Shown: positions 1 through 5,966 of the stretch, in pieces | Numbering within the stretch: position 1 is the stretch's first letter | How the letters are laid out: every line of letters begins with the position of its first letter | Source of the DNA: Rickettsiales bacterium | GTDB taxonomy: Bacteria > Pseudomonadota > Alphaproteobacteria > Rickettsiales > UBA3002 | Assembly: GCA_027489915.1 (NCBI GenBank) | Contig: JAIXZB010000038.1 | Coordinates: 1 to 6,992, forward strand | Direction: 5' to 3' | Length of the DNA: 6,992 nucleotides | Program-made: the position numbers and the translations under genes | The notes under the pieces: model-generated | What the model was told of the DNA's origin: nothing | Seen by the model: the letters and a program-made list of their open reading frames with translations, nothing else | Database searches by the model: none

Positions 1-105
1 AAGCCTGACGTTTGCGAGAATAGGAATAGTGCCACGGCGCTCTACAACAGATTGCACAGGACCTAAGGCTTTTATCAATACAGAGCGTTCAATCAACAGT
101 TTCAT
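1..105 (-). CDS. dnaN: DNA polymerase III beta subunit (sliding clamp), N-terminal 35 codons only
   Basis: This is the start of the beta clamp, the ring that tethers DNA polymerase III to DNA and recruits other replication and repair proteins. Reading the minus strand from the ATG at 105 gives MKLLIERSVLIKALGPVQSV followed by VERRGTIPILANVRL, with the opening MKLxIER and the segment VVERRxTIPILxNV that are typical of alphaproteobacterial DnaN. The frame is open to the window edge, so about nine tenths of the gene lies outside. An in-frame ATG at 117 would add four residues (MSSR); I prefer 105 because family members usually begin MKL. Neither start has a strong Shine-Dalgarno. It lies 92 bp downstream of dnaA on the same strand, the common dnaA-dnaN order. 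A promoter and a DnaA box lie in the gap, so it can probably be transcribed apart from dnaA. Identification rests on a short but highly characteristic N-terminus. Confidence 0.88.
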   Translation of the reverse strand, partial: MKLLIERSVLIKALGPVQSVVERRGTIPILANVRL

Positions 106-137
106 GCGAGAACTCATTTGGTTAGATATTTTCCCGC

Positions 138-165
138 ACTATAAGGCAACATCGACGCCTCGCAA
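138..165 (-). promoter_or_regulatory. Predicted sigma70-type promoter for dnaN
   Basis: On the minus strand a -35 element TTGCGA (165 to 160) is followed after 16 bp by a -10 element TATAGT (143 to 138). The -10 matches five of six consensus bases and the -35 four of six. Transcription would start near position 131, giving a short leader before the dnaN start at 117 or 105. It is the only good promoter match I see between dnaA and dnaN. Assignment is by pattern only. Confidence 0.5.
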
Positions 166-176
166 CGGATTTTGTG

Positions 177-185
177 TTATCCACA
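177..185 (+). promoter_or_regulatory. Perfect DnaA box between dnaA and dnaN
   Basis: The plus strand reads TTATCCACA, an exact match to the DnaA-box consensus TTATNCACA. It lies in the 92-bp gap, just after the dnaA stop codon and 11 bp upstream of the predicted dnaN -35 element. Known biology: DnaA binds such 9-mers in origins and at promoters it controls. Inference: DnaA protein may regulate dnaN from here. I see only one perfect box in this gap, so it does not by itself look like a replication origin. Confidence 0.6.
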
Positions 186-197
186 GCTTGTCTATTC

Positions 198-1634
198 CTA
201 GCTTTGCAACATGCGCATCAGCAATTCCACTTCATCGGCAAACTCCTGATCACCGCGCGAAATCTCCTCGATACGTTTGACTGCGTGCATCACGGTTGTG
301 TGGTCTTTTCCACCGAATTTACGGCCAATTTCTGGGAGTGATTTAGAGGTTAGGCGCTTCGCCAGATACATCGCTATCTGACGTGGGCGCGCTATCGCCA
401 CCGAACGGCGGGCTGAATGCATATCCGACACTTTGATATTGAAATGTGCGGCTACTTTTTTCTGGATATCTTCAATGGTGATACGGCGATCATTGGCACG
501 CAATAAATCATGCAGCACATCTTGCGTATTCTCTAAGGTAATAGATGTTCCAACCAAAGTAGCGTGCGCCACTACACGGTTTAAAGCACCTTCTAATTCA
601 CGGATGTTGGAGGTTATTTTATGTGCCAGAAACTCGGTTACTTTTTGTGGCACATTGCAGCCTGGCATTTTTTCCACTTTCGCTTGCAGAATTCCTAAGC
701 GAAGTTCGTAGGTGGTGGCGTGAATATCGGCAACCAAACCCCAGCCAAGGCGGGAACGCACGCGCTCTTCCATACCTTCTAAATCAGAAGGTGAACGATC
801 ACCCGAAATAACGAGCTGCTTATTCTGATCTACCAACGCATTAAAGGTGTGGAAGAATTCTTCTTGCGTTGAATCTTTGCCGCTAATGAATTGCACATCG
901 TCAATCATGAGCACATCCACTGAGCGGAAATACTCCTTAAACGACACAGTATCTTTCGTGCGCAGCGCACGGATGAAGAGATACATGAATTTCTCTGCCG
1001 AAAGATACAGCACCTTGCGGCTCGGATCGTTTTTACGAATATGCCATGCAATTGCATGCATCAGGTGGGTTTTGCCAAGCCCTACTCCGCCATACATAAA
1101 GAGTGGGTTGCAGCCGGGCGAAACGGTAGCAGATTCAGCCACACGGCGGGCAGCAGCATGTGCAAGTTCGTTCGGCTTGCCTACAATAAAATTATCGAAT
1201 GTGTAACGTGGATCAAGCGGTGCGCTGATGGAATCGGGGGTGAGTGGCTTATCTTCGTTAGCGGCGGTGGGTGGGTATCCCATACCTGCATCTGAATGCA
1301 TATTCACCACAGACTGTTGCGCCGCTTGCGCCGCCATAGGTGCTTCGGGGCGAACAAAAATATCGACCGCTTGCACGCCCTGCTCTTCCAAGCACCAGAA
1401 ACGCAAAATGTTGTCGGCGTAGTTGGTGAGAATCCATTCGCGCATGAAGCGCGTTGGAACTGTTAGCATCACCTGACCATTTTTGATGTCAGCAAGCTTA
1501 AGTGCTTGAAGCCAACTCTTGAAGATGGCTTCACCATAGGAGGTACGCAGACGCTCGCGTACACGCTCCCATTTTTGCTGAAGTTCGGGTTTGATATTGG
1601 AAAACACAATTGCGTCTGAAACCATGGTATTCAT
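198..1634 (-). CDS. dnaA: Chromosomal replication initiator protein DnaA
   Basis: DnaA is the AAA+ ATPase that binds DnaA boxes, melts oriC and helps load the DnaB helicase. The product is 478 aa from the ATG at 1634. Domain I (about residues 10-95, with KWERVRERLRTSYGEAIFKSW) is followed by a low-complexity Ala/Gln/Pro linker (about 96-135). The AAA+ domain has Walker A GGVGLGKTH (182-190), Walker B LMIDD (242-246), the box VII arginine region ERVRSRLGWGL (about 290-300) and the sensor II region NIRELEGALNR (344-354). Domain IV carries the DNA-binding helix-turn-helix with RPRQIAMYL (416-424) and the signature GKDHTTVMHA (442-451). Length is normal. The start choice rests on GGAG just upstream, which is 2 nt from this ATG but 11 nt from the alternative ATG at 1625 (MVSDAIVF), so either may be used. 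The frame is open upstream to 1799, but that part overlaps the rhodanese gene and has no DnaA similarity. It starts 7 bp after the rhodanese stop, so the two are probably co-transcribed. Confidence 0.97.
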   Translation of the reverse strand: MNTMVSDAIVFSNIKPELQQKWERVRERLRTSYGEAIFKSWLQALKLADIKNGQVMLTVPTRFMREWILTNYADNILRFWCLEEQGVQAVDIFVRPEAPMAAQAAQQSVVNMHSDAGMGYPPTAANEDKPLTPDSISAPLDPRYTFDNFIVGKPNELAHAAARRVAESATVSPGCNPLFMYGGVGLGKTHLMHAIAWHIRKNDPSRKVLYLSAEKFMYLFIRALRTKDTVSFKEYFRSVDVLMIDDVQFISGKDSTQEEFFHTFNALVDQNKQLVISGDRSPSDLEGMEERVRSRLGWGLVADIHATTYELRLGILQAKVEKMPGCNVPQKVTEFLAHKITSNIRELEGALNRVVAHATLVGTSITLENTQDVLHDLLRANDRRITIEDIQKKVAAHFNIKVSDMHSARRSVAIARPRQIAMYLAKRLTSKSLPEIGRKFGGKDHTTVMHAVKRIEEISRGDQEFADEVELLMRMLQS

Positions 1635-1641
1635 TACTCCG

Positions 1642-2088
1642 TTAGGCCTGTTCCCAGGGAAGGTTCGCTGCTTTCCACCCATTGATTGTGCCACGCTGGC
1701 GTTGTTTATTAGCATCCCCCTCAAATCCACCGACAACGTTATAGCAGGTTTTGTAACCCGCTGCAGTTGCTGCTGTTGCTGCATCCGACGAGCGTCCACC
1801 TGTTTTGCATAAGAAAATAAGTGGGGTAGCGGTATCGGGTACGATGGTTGAAAGTTGGTCTATGAACTGTGCGTTGAGCTCAAACGTAGGATAGAGTTTC
1901 CACGAAAGGGTTAATGGTCTGCGATGTAGCGACGACAATTCGCGGAGGCCTGAATAAGCCCACTCTGGTTGCGACCGCACATCTACAAGCTGAGCCGCAG
2001 GAGTAACGGATAACATGTTCCAAGCTTGCTCGGGTGAAATATCCCCTGCATAGCGTGATTCATGATCGTGCATTGCCAATGACGTCAT
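1642..2088 (-). CDS. Single-domain rhodanese-like sulfurtransferase
   Basis: This is a 148-aa single-domain rhodanese. Such proteins carry sulfur as a persulfide on an active-site cysteine and pass it to acceptors such as cyanide or thiols; the physiological acceptor here is unknown. The conserved pieces are in order: the N-terminal helix with ISPEQAWNML (17-26), the LVDVRSQPEW motif (34-43), the active-site loop CKTGGRS with Cys94 and Arg99 fitting CxxGxR, the NVVGGFEGD strand-turn (97 onward, about 117-125) and a C-terminal INGWKAANLPW (135-145). The catalytic cysteine is present, so it is probably active. No signal peptide or membrane segment is visible, so it should be cytoplasmic. An alternative ATG six codons in (2073) is possible; neither start has a clear Shine-Dalgarno. 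It lies 117 bp after rpsT and 7 bp before dnaA, so dnaA translation may be coupled to it. I do not assign a gene symbol because the rhodanese family has many paralogues. Confidence 0.9.
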   Translation of the reverse strand: MTSLAMHDHESRYAGDISPEQAWNMLSVTPAAQLVDVRSQPEWAYSGLRELSSLHRRPLTLSWKLYPTFELNAQFIDQLSTIVPDTATPLIFLCKTGGRSSDAATAATAAGYKTCYNVVGGFEGDANKQRQRGTINGWKAANLPWEQA

Positions 2089-2145
2089 ACTTGCCGTTTG
2101 CTTTGTTGTTTTTAATTACCCAGAATTGGGCAACGAAGAGGGGTG

Positions 2146-2164
2146 CGCCGTGTGCAACACGACG
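2146..2164 (-). other. RNA stem-loop in the rpsT-rhodanese gap
   Basis: Read on the minus strand, CGTCGTGT, loop TGC and ACACGGCG form an 8-bp stem with one G-U wobble, 41 nt after the rpsT stop codon. No T tract follows on that strand, so it does not look like a simple intrinsic terminator for rpsT. On the plus strand the same repeat has one C-A mismatch and is followed at once by five T (2165-2169), which would resemble a terminator for antisense transcripts, although no plus-strand gene precedes it. It may be a 3'-end stabiliser or a processing site between rpsT and the rhodanese-dnaA message. The remainder of the 117-bp gap shows no clear promoter. Confidence 0.4.
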
Positions 2165-2205
2165 TTTTTGATATTGGTGTTAGGTAGTAAAAGTAGCGAA
2201 ATTAC

Positions 2206-2475
2206 TTACGCTGCTTTTAATGCTTTCACACGAGATGAGAGTCGGCTGATTTTGCGTGAAGCAGTATTGAGCTTGAGAACGCCCTTGCTTACACCACGCA
2301 TTATTTCAGGTTGCGCCTGTTTGAGCGCATCGTGCGCAACCGTATAGTCGCCGCCTTCAATCGCTGTTTCGACTTTTTTAACAAAAGTACGAATGCGGCT
2401 TGTGCGCGACTTGTTGGTCGCAGTGCGGACAACGGTTTGACGATTCCGTTTTTCTGCCGATTTATGATTTGCCAT
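2206..2475 (-). CDS. rpsT: 30S ribosomal protein S20
   Basis: S20 is a small, basic protein that binds 16S rRNA early in assembly of the 30S ribosomal subunit. The 89-aa product has the usual length and composition: it opens MANHKSAEKRNRQ, is rich in Lys and Arg through the first half (TNKSRTSRIRTFVKKVE), and ends with the conserved NTASRKISRLSSRVKAL segment near residues 70-87. The start at 2475 is supported by an AAGG Shine-Dalgarno (2486 to 2483) 7 nt upstream. The predicted leader of about 57 nt holds a weak 5-bp inverted repeat (TAAAC/GTTTA, 2506-2521). It sits between mutM and the rhodanese-dnaA pair on the same strand. S20 synthesis is autoregulated in some bacteria; nothing in this sequence proves that here. 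Confidence 0.97.
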   Translation of the reverse strand: MANHKSAEKRNRQTVVRTATNKSRTSRIRTFVKKVETAIEGGDYTVAHDALKQAQPEIMRGVSKGVLKLNTASRKISRLSSRVKALKAA

Positions 2476-2538
2476 GAGTGGACCTTTTTTAATCTTAAAT
2501 CTTGTTAAACACCATCGTTTAGCACGATTAGGTTGTGG

Positions 2539-2567
2539 AAACTACTTGCGAGCTATGCACCCGTCAA
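2539..2567 (-). promoter_or_regulatory. Predicted rpsT promoter
   Basis: On the minus strand a -35 element TTGACG (2567 to 2562), five of six consensus bases, is followed after 17 bp by TAGTTT (2544 to 2539), a weak -10. Transcription would begin near 2532, about 57 nt before the rpsT start. The good -35, optimal spacing and position support it; the poor -10 lowers confidence. A perfect DnaA box lies 6 bp upstream of the -35. Confidence 0.42.
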
Positions 2568-2573
2568 GCGTAT

Positions 2574-2582
2574 TTATGCACA
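2574..2582 (+). promoter_or_regulatory. Perfect DnaA box upstream of rpsT
   Basis: The plus strand reads TTATGCACA, an exact match to TTATNCACA. It is in the intergenic region between rpsT and mutM, 6 bp upstream of the predicted rpsT -35. A degenerate neighbour, CTATGCACC (2553-2561), has two mismatches, and GTTTCCACA on the minus strand (2533-2541) also has two. The surroundings (2584-2670) are rich in A and T runs. The cluster may mean DnaA control of rpsT, which could extend to dnaA if transcription reads through, but one perfect box is also within chance expectation. Confidence 0.5.
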
Positions 2583-2661
2583 GAATGCATTTTTTTCATG
2601 GCTCCCAAAAAACCCTAGGAAATCTGCGGATTTTTTGATGATGCAAAATGGTTGTATCGAT

Positions 2662-2685
2662 AAAAATACCACAGCCCTACGCTGC
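2662..2685 (-). terminator. Possible weak intrinsic terminator of mutM
   Basis: On the minus strand GCAGC (2685 to 2681), a 5-nt loop and GCTGT (2675 to 2671) form a 5-bp stem with one G-U pair, followed after GG-TA by five T (2666 to 2662). It starts about 27 nt beyond the mutM stop codon, the right place for a terminator, but the stem is short. Confidence 0.28.
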
Positions 2686-2712
2686 AACGATTTAGACACT
2701 GAATGAGAACAC

Positions 2713-3540
2713 TCACCTACGTGATTGGCATTGCTTACAAAAATAGGTGGCGCGGCCTGCCTGCACTATGTGCTGAATGGGCGAAGAGCACGTCTCACAG
2801 GGCATTTGAGCACGGTCATACACCTTAAAATGGTGCTGGAAATATCCACTATCGCCACTAGAACGCACATAATCACGCAGAGTGGAACCACCCGATGCCA
2901 GCGCAGCATGTAATACGGCACGTATGGATTGCACCATCTTTTCGGCGTGCTTAGCAGCTCTGTGAGCGGGCGTGCGCGGGTCGACGCCTGCCATAAACAG
3001 ACTCTCGCTCGCATAAATATTTCCCACTCCTACCACCACTTCCTGATCCATCAGTGCTTGCTTGATGGCAGTTTTTTTATGCTTCAGCGCCTTCATTAAA
3101 TATTCGGCATGAAAATGATTTGAAAGTGGCTCTGGCCCTAGATGTAAGAGCAATGGATGGGTAGGTTCTTCGCCCTTCTCCACCAGCAATAACAAACCAA
3201 ATCTGCGTGGATCATTGAATACAATGCGCGCCCCCTCCTGCATATCGATGATACAGTGATCGTGCGTGCGCTTTGTGTAATCTTCTTTTGTCGTAACGGT
3301 CATTGTGCCAGACATGCCCAAATGCGCAAGAATGCAGGGCCCATCCTTAGTATCAATCAGTATGTATTTGGCGCGCCTTCTGAGGGCCACAACGCGTGTA
3401 TTTATCAGTCTGGATTGAAAATCATCGGGGATGGGTTGACGCAAATCGCGCCTAAAAATGCTTATAGCCTCTATGGTTTTCCCTTTCATGAAGGGTTCTA
3501 AGCCTAGGCGGGTGGTTTCAACTTCGGGTAATTCGGGCAT
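2713..3540 (-). CDS. mutM: Formamidopyrimidine-DNA glycosylase (Fpg/MutM)
   Basis: MutM removes oxidised purines such as 8-oxoguanine and FaPy from DNA and nicks the abasic site by beta,delta-elimination. The 275-aa product starts MPELPEVETTR: after Met removal Pro2 is the catalytic nucleophile and Glu3 the general acid. Lys58 in RRRAKYIL matches the catalytic lysine near position 57 of E. coli Fpg. The helix-two-turn-helix region contains VGVGNIYASE (about 169-178). The C-terminal zinc finger has Cys248, Cys251, Cys268 and Cys271, with Arg264 in QAGRATYFC. All key residues are present and the length is normal. A GTG at 3549 in frame would add MNT, but the enzyme needs Pro at position 2, which fixes the start at the ATG at 3540. 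No strong Shine-Dalgarno is seen. It is divergent from ubiE, with 69 bp between the starts, and precedes rpsT on its own strand. Confidence 0.97.
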   Translation of the reverse strand: MPELPEVETTRLGLEPFMKGKTIEAISIFRRDLRQPIPDDFQSRLINTRVVALRRRAKYILIDTKDGPCILAHLGMSGTMTVTTKEDYTKRTHDHCIIDMQEGARIVFNDPRRFGLLLLVEKGEEPTHPLLLHLGPEPLSNHFHAEYLMKALKHKKTAIKQALMDQEVVVGVGNIYASESLFMAGVDPRTPAHRAAKHAEKMVQSIRAVLHAALASGGSTLRDYVRSSGDSGYFQHHFKVYDRAQMPCETCSSPIQHIVQAGRATYFCKQCQSRR

Positions 3541-3609
3541 AGTGTTCACTTGTCGTTACGATGCAAACACGATAAGCAATGCGGCGCAGCATACAAGGAA
3601 TACCTTTTT
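3541..3609. promoter_or_regulatory. Divergent mutM/ubiE promoter region
   Basis: These 69 bp separate two divergently transcribed genes and must hold promoters for both unless one is embedded in a gene. For ubiE the best candidate is TTGTCG (3550-3555), 17 bp, TAAGCA (3573-3578), both weak matches. For mutM, TTGTAT with TATCGT at 16 bp on the minus strand is an even weaker candidate. The ubiE Shine-Dalgarno AAGGAA is at 3595-3600. The presence of promoters is inferred from gene layout; the exact boxes are uncertain. Confidence 0.4.
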
Positions 3610-4350
3610 ATGACACAAGAACGCACACACTTTGGCTACCGCGACGTTGCGTGGGAGGATAAATCCACCCTTGTGCGCGGCGTGTTTGAACGTGTTGCTT
3701 CTCGCTATGATATAATGAATGACGTTATGAGCCTAGGCATGCACCGCTTATGGAAACAGCGTTTTGTTGCTTGCGCACGCGGGAATGCTAAGTCCGTATT
3801 TCTGGATGTTGCTGGAGGCACGGGCGATATCGCGCTGCGCATTCGTGAACGCTTCAACGCTCCCGTCATGGTGTGCGATATTAACGCCGCGATGCTGAAC
3901 GAAGGGCGCGCTCGGATGATTGACACGGGGCAAGCAGATGGATTACGCCATGTGTGCGGAAATGCAGAGTCACTGCCGATTCCGAGCGCATCGGTTGATG
4001 TATATACGATTGCATTTGGTATTCGTAATGTCACTGATATTCCACAAGCTTTGCGTGAGGCTTACCGAGTATTGAAACCAGGCGGACAGTTTTTGTGTCT
4101 TGAATTTTCTCCCGAGATATTACCTGCGCTGAAGCCCGTATATGATATGTACTCGTTTTCTTTATTACCACGTTTTGGGCAATGGATAGCGAAAGACCGT
4201 GATTCCTATCAATATCTCGCCGAATCCATTCGTCGCTTCCCTGCCCCATCGGTATTTGAAAGCATGATAAAAGATGCAGGGTTTACACGTACAAAATACG
4301 AAAAGCTCTCAGGCGGCATATGCGCGATTCATATGGGAGTGCGCATCTGA
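3610..4350 (+). CDS. ubiE: Ubiquinone/menaquinone C-methyltransferase UbiE
   Basis: UbiE is the SAM-dependent enzyme that methylates the ring carbon of the demethylated quinol intermediate in ubiquinone synthesis (and demethylmenaquinone in organisms that make it). The 246-aa product is full length. It shows the family opening HFGYRDV, the signature SRYDIMNDVMSLGMHRLWK (31-49), SAM motif I DVAGGTGDIA (66-75), the acidic residue Asp90 at the end of strand 2 (VMVCD), the motif AFGIRNVTD (115-123), VLKPGGQFLCLEFS (134-147) and a C-terminal SGGICAIHMGVR. The ATG at 3610 has an AAGGAA Shine-Dalgarno 9 nt upstream; the frame is open 20 codons further to a TTG, but that part has no family similarity. 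The stop overlaps the ubiB start. Next to ubiB it is almost surely used for ubiquinone. Confidence 0.97.
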   Translation: MTQERTHFGYRDVAWEDKSTLVRGVFERVASRYDIMNDVMSLGMHRLWKQRFVACARGNAKSVFLDVAGGTGDIALRIRERFNAPVMVCDINAAMLNEGRARMIDTGQADGLRHVCGNAESLPIPSASVDVYTIAFGIRNVTDIPQALREAYRVLKPGGQFLCLEFSPEILPALKPVYDMYSFSLLPRFGQWIAKDRDSYQYLAESIRRFPAPSVFESMIKDAGFTRTKYEKLSGGICAIHMGVRI

Positions 4351-5900
4351 TGCTGACGAACATACGCAATAGTTCACGGTTATTCTCTATCGCATGGACG
4401 CTGGCGCGCAACGATGCATTGTTTAGTTTTGAAGCACTCAAACTATCACCCTTTATAACGGCCATCTTGCGTCTAATTGCCCCTAAAAACCGCAAAGGCG
4501 AAACACCCGGCGAGCGATTGGCACGGGCGCTCGAATCGCTAGGCCCTACATTCATTAAAGCGGGGCAGGCACTTTCGACACGCGCCGATTTAATTGGCGA
4601 GCAACTCGCTGCGGATTTAGCCCGCCTGCGCGATCAGGTGCCGCCTTTCGATTCCGCCGTTGCAAAGCGCATTGTGGAAGAAGAGCTTGGCGCGCCAATT
4701 TCGGAATTATTTCTTTCGTTTGATGAAAATCCGGTTGCCGCAGCTTCCATTGCACAGGTGCATTTTGCTGTCACACACGAAGGAAAGCATGTGGCTGTAA
4801 AAATTCTGCGGCCTACGATTGAAGAAGCGTTTAAGCGCGATATTGCGCTAATGTATTGGATAGCAGATATAGTAACGCAGCGCATGCCTGTATGGTCGAA
4901 ACGCCTGAAGCCGTTTGAAGTGGTGAAGCTATTCGATACCACCGTGCGGATGGAGCTTGATTTACGTAACGAAGCAGCAGCAGCTACGGAACTGAAAGAA
5001 AATACCAAAAACGATGATGGGTTTTATGTGCCCGAAATTGACTGGCAGAAAACTACCCAGCGCGTGCTCACTTTAGAGCGTATTTATGGCATGAATGGTG
5101 GGGATGTAGAAGCCATCAAGGCCAAGTTCCCTGACATGACGCTGATTGTAGAAATTGCAGCTTCGGCCTTTTTTAATCAGGTGTTCCGTGATGGGTTTTT
5201 TCATGCCGACATGCATCCAGGGAATTTATTCGTGCGCGATGATGGCTCGATTGCGGTGGTGGATTTTGGGATTATGGGCCGCATCGATCACGAAAGTCAG
5301 ATGTTTCTGGCTGAAATTTTATGGGGGTTTCTACGTGAAGATTACAAGCATGTAGCGCAGGTGCATGTCGATTATGGCTACACCCCTCGTCATATTGATG
5401 TGAACCAGCTTGCCCAAGCCTGCCGCGCTATTGGTAAGCCTATTTTAGGCAAGCCGCTAAATGAAATTTCGGTAGGAAAATTGCTTGGGCAGCTGCTCCA
5501 GATTGCCGAGACGTTTGAGATGGTAGCGCAGCCGCATTTGCTGCTTCTGCAAAAAACCATGATGACGGCAGAAGGTGTTGGCCGTAGCTTTAATCCCAAT
5601 GTGAATATGTGGAAGTTGTCAGAACCCCTGATTGCCTCGTGGGCTAAAATGAATCTTAATCCCGCAGCACGCATCAAAACTACCCTCAAGGAAGGTGCGC
5701 AAGCATTGCAGCAACTGCCACGCCTGCTGCGCGACACGCAGCGTTTTTATGACCGTATCGAGCAGAGCGGTGTGCCACTTGCACAAGCCAGCATCGATGC
5801 AATGACGGAAGCTAAACTCAAACTCCAGCGTGGCTGGCTGCGTTTAGGCTGGGCTACACTTTTGGTTGTAGCTGTTGTGCTCGTATTTGAGATTTTATAA
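4350..5900 (+). CDS. ubiB: Ubiquinone biosynthesis atypical kinase/ATPase UbiB
   Basis: UbiB belongs to the ABC1/ADCK/COQ8 family of atypical kinase-like ATPases needed for ubiquinone synthesis at the inner membrane. The 516-aa product has the family-specific KxGQ motif (KAGQ, 70-73), the alanine-rich loop in PVAAASIAQVH (128-138) that replaces the usual glycine-rich loop, the ATP-binding lysine Lys151 in VAVKILRP, HADMHPGN (285-292) with the metal-binding Asn292, and VVDFG (303-307). One hydrophobic segment near 495-515 (WATLLVVAVVLVFEIL) should anchor the C-terminus; E. coli UbiB has two, so this protein may have a single anchor. The start at 4350 (MLTNIRNSS) has GGGAG at 4335-4339 and overlaps the ubiE stop as TGATG, implying translational coupling. 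An in-frame ATG at 4320 lies inside ubiE and is less likely. Coupling with ubiE matches a joint role in quinone synthesis. Confidence 0.96.
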   Translation: MLTNIRNSSRLFSIAWTLARNDALFSFEALKLSPFITAILRLIAPKNRKGETPGERLARALESLGPTFIKAGQALSTRADLIGEQLAADLARLRDQVPPFDSAVAKRIVEEELGAPISELFLSFDENPVAAASIAQVHFAVTHEGKHVAVKILRPTIEEAFKRDIALMYWIADIVTQRMPVWSKRLKPFEVVKLFDTTVRMELDLRNEAAAATELKENTKNDDGFYVPEIDWQKTTQRVLTLERIYGMNGGDVEAIKAKFPDMTLIVEIAASAFFNQVFRDGFFHADMHPGNLFVRDDGSIAVVDFGIMGRIDHESQMFLAEILWGFLREDYKHVAQVHVDYGYTPRHIDVNQLAQACRAIGKPILGKPLNEISVGKLLGQLLQIAETFEMVAQPHLLLLQKTMMTAEGVGRSFNPNVNMWKLSEPLIASWAKMNLNPAARIKTTLKEGAQALQQLPRLLRDTQRFYDRIEQSGVPLAQASIDAMTEAKLKLQRGWLRLGWATLLVVAVVLVFEIL

Positions 5901-5929
5901 TTGGATTTGCGCGGTTTGCGCACTATATA
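5901..5929 (+). promoter_or_regulatory. Predicted promoter for coaBC
   Basis: TTGGAT (5901-5906), a 17-bp spacer and TATATA (5924-5929) resemble a sigma70 promoter directly after the ubiB stop codon, placing a start site near 5936 and a leader of about 30 nt. The spacer contains TTTGCGC twice at 9-bp spacing (5906-5912, 5915-5921), also readable as a 5-bp hairpin TGCGC/GCGCA. No T tract follows that hairpin, so I do not call it a terminator. Read-through from ubiB is still possible. Confidence 0.42.
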
Positions 5930-5966
5930 CAATGCTTATTCGTTATTCATGTAAAATAGGTAGTCC

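Larger units (their letters stand above)
2476..2712 (-). other. Intergenic region mutM-rpsT (237 bp)
   Basis: This is the longest stretch without a gene. Going from mutM toward rpsT it holds a weak terminator-like hairpin (2662-2685), an AT-rich segment with several A or T runs (2591-2636) including an AAATC/GATTT inverted repeat (2620-2633), a perfect DnaA box (2574-2582), the predicted rpsT promoter and the rpsT leader with its Shine-Dalgarno. I find no open frame with a ribosome binding site, no tRNA and no recognised small RNA in it. Confidence 0.6.

Noticed and set aside
29..280. Plus-strand open frame of 83 codons over the dnaN start and dnaA end
   Set aside because: It lies antisense to dnaN and dnaA, has no visible domain and no convincing ribosome binding site.
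1635..1799. Upstream extension of the dnaA reading frame by 55 codons, including a Gln run
   Set aside because: It overlaps the well-supported rhodanese gene in another frame, has no DnaA similarity, and the family N-terminus begins near the ATG at 1634 or 1625.
1804..1812. DnaA-box-like TTTGCATAA in the rhodanese gene
   Set aside because: It has one mismatch to the consensus and lies inside coding sequence; such matches are common by chance.
2079..2088. Palindrome ATGACGTCAT overlapping the rhodanese start codon
   Set aside because: A 10-bp palindrome alone is weak evidence for an operator and no second copy is seen nearby.
2119..2130. CCCA/TGGG inverted repeat upstream of the rhodanese gene
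   Set aside because: The stem is only 4 bp and no T tract follows on the minus strand, so it does not support a terminator.
2620..2636. AAATC/GATTT hairpin followed by T on the plus strand
   Set aside because: No plus-strand gene precedes it, and on the minus strand the T tract is missing; the stem is short and AT-rich.
3541..3549. GTG start that would extend MutM by three residues
   Set aside because: MutM needs proline directly after the initiator methionine as catalytic nucleophile; only the ATG at 3540 provides this.
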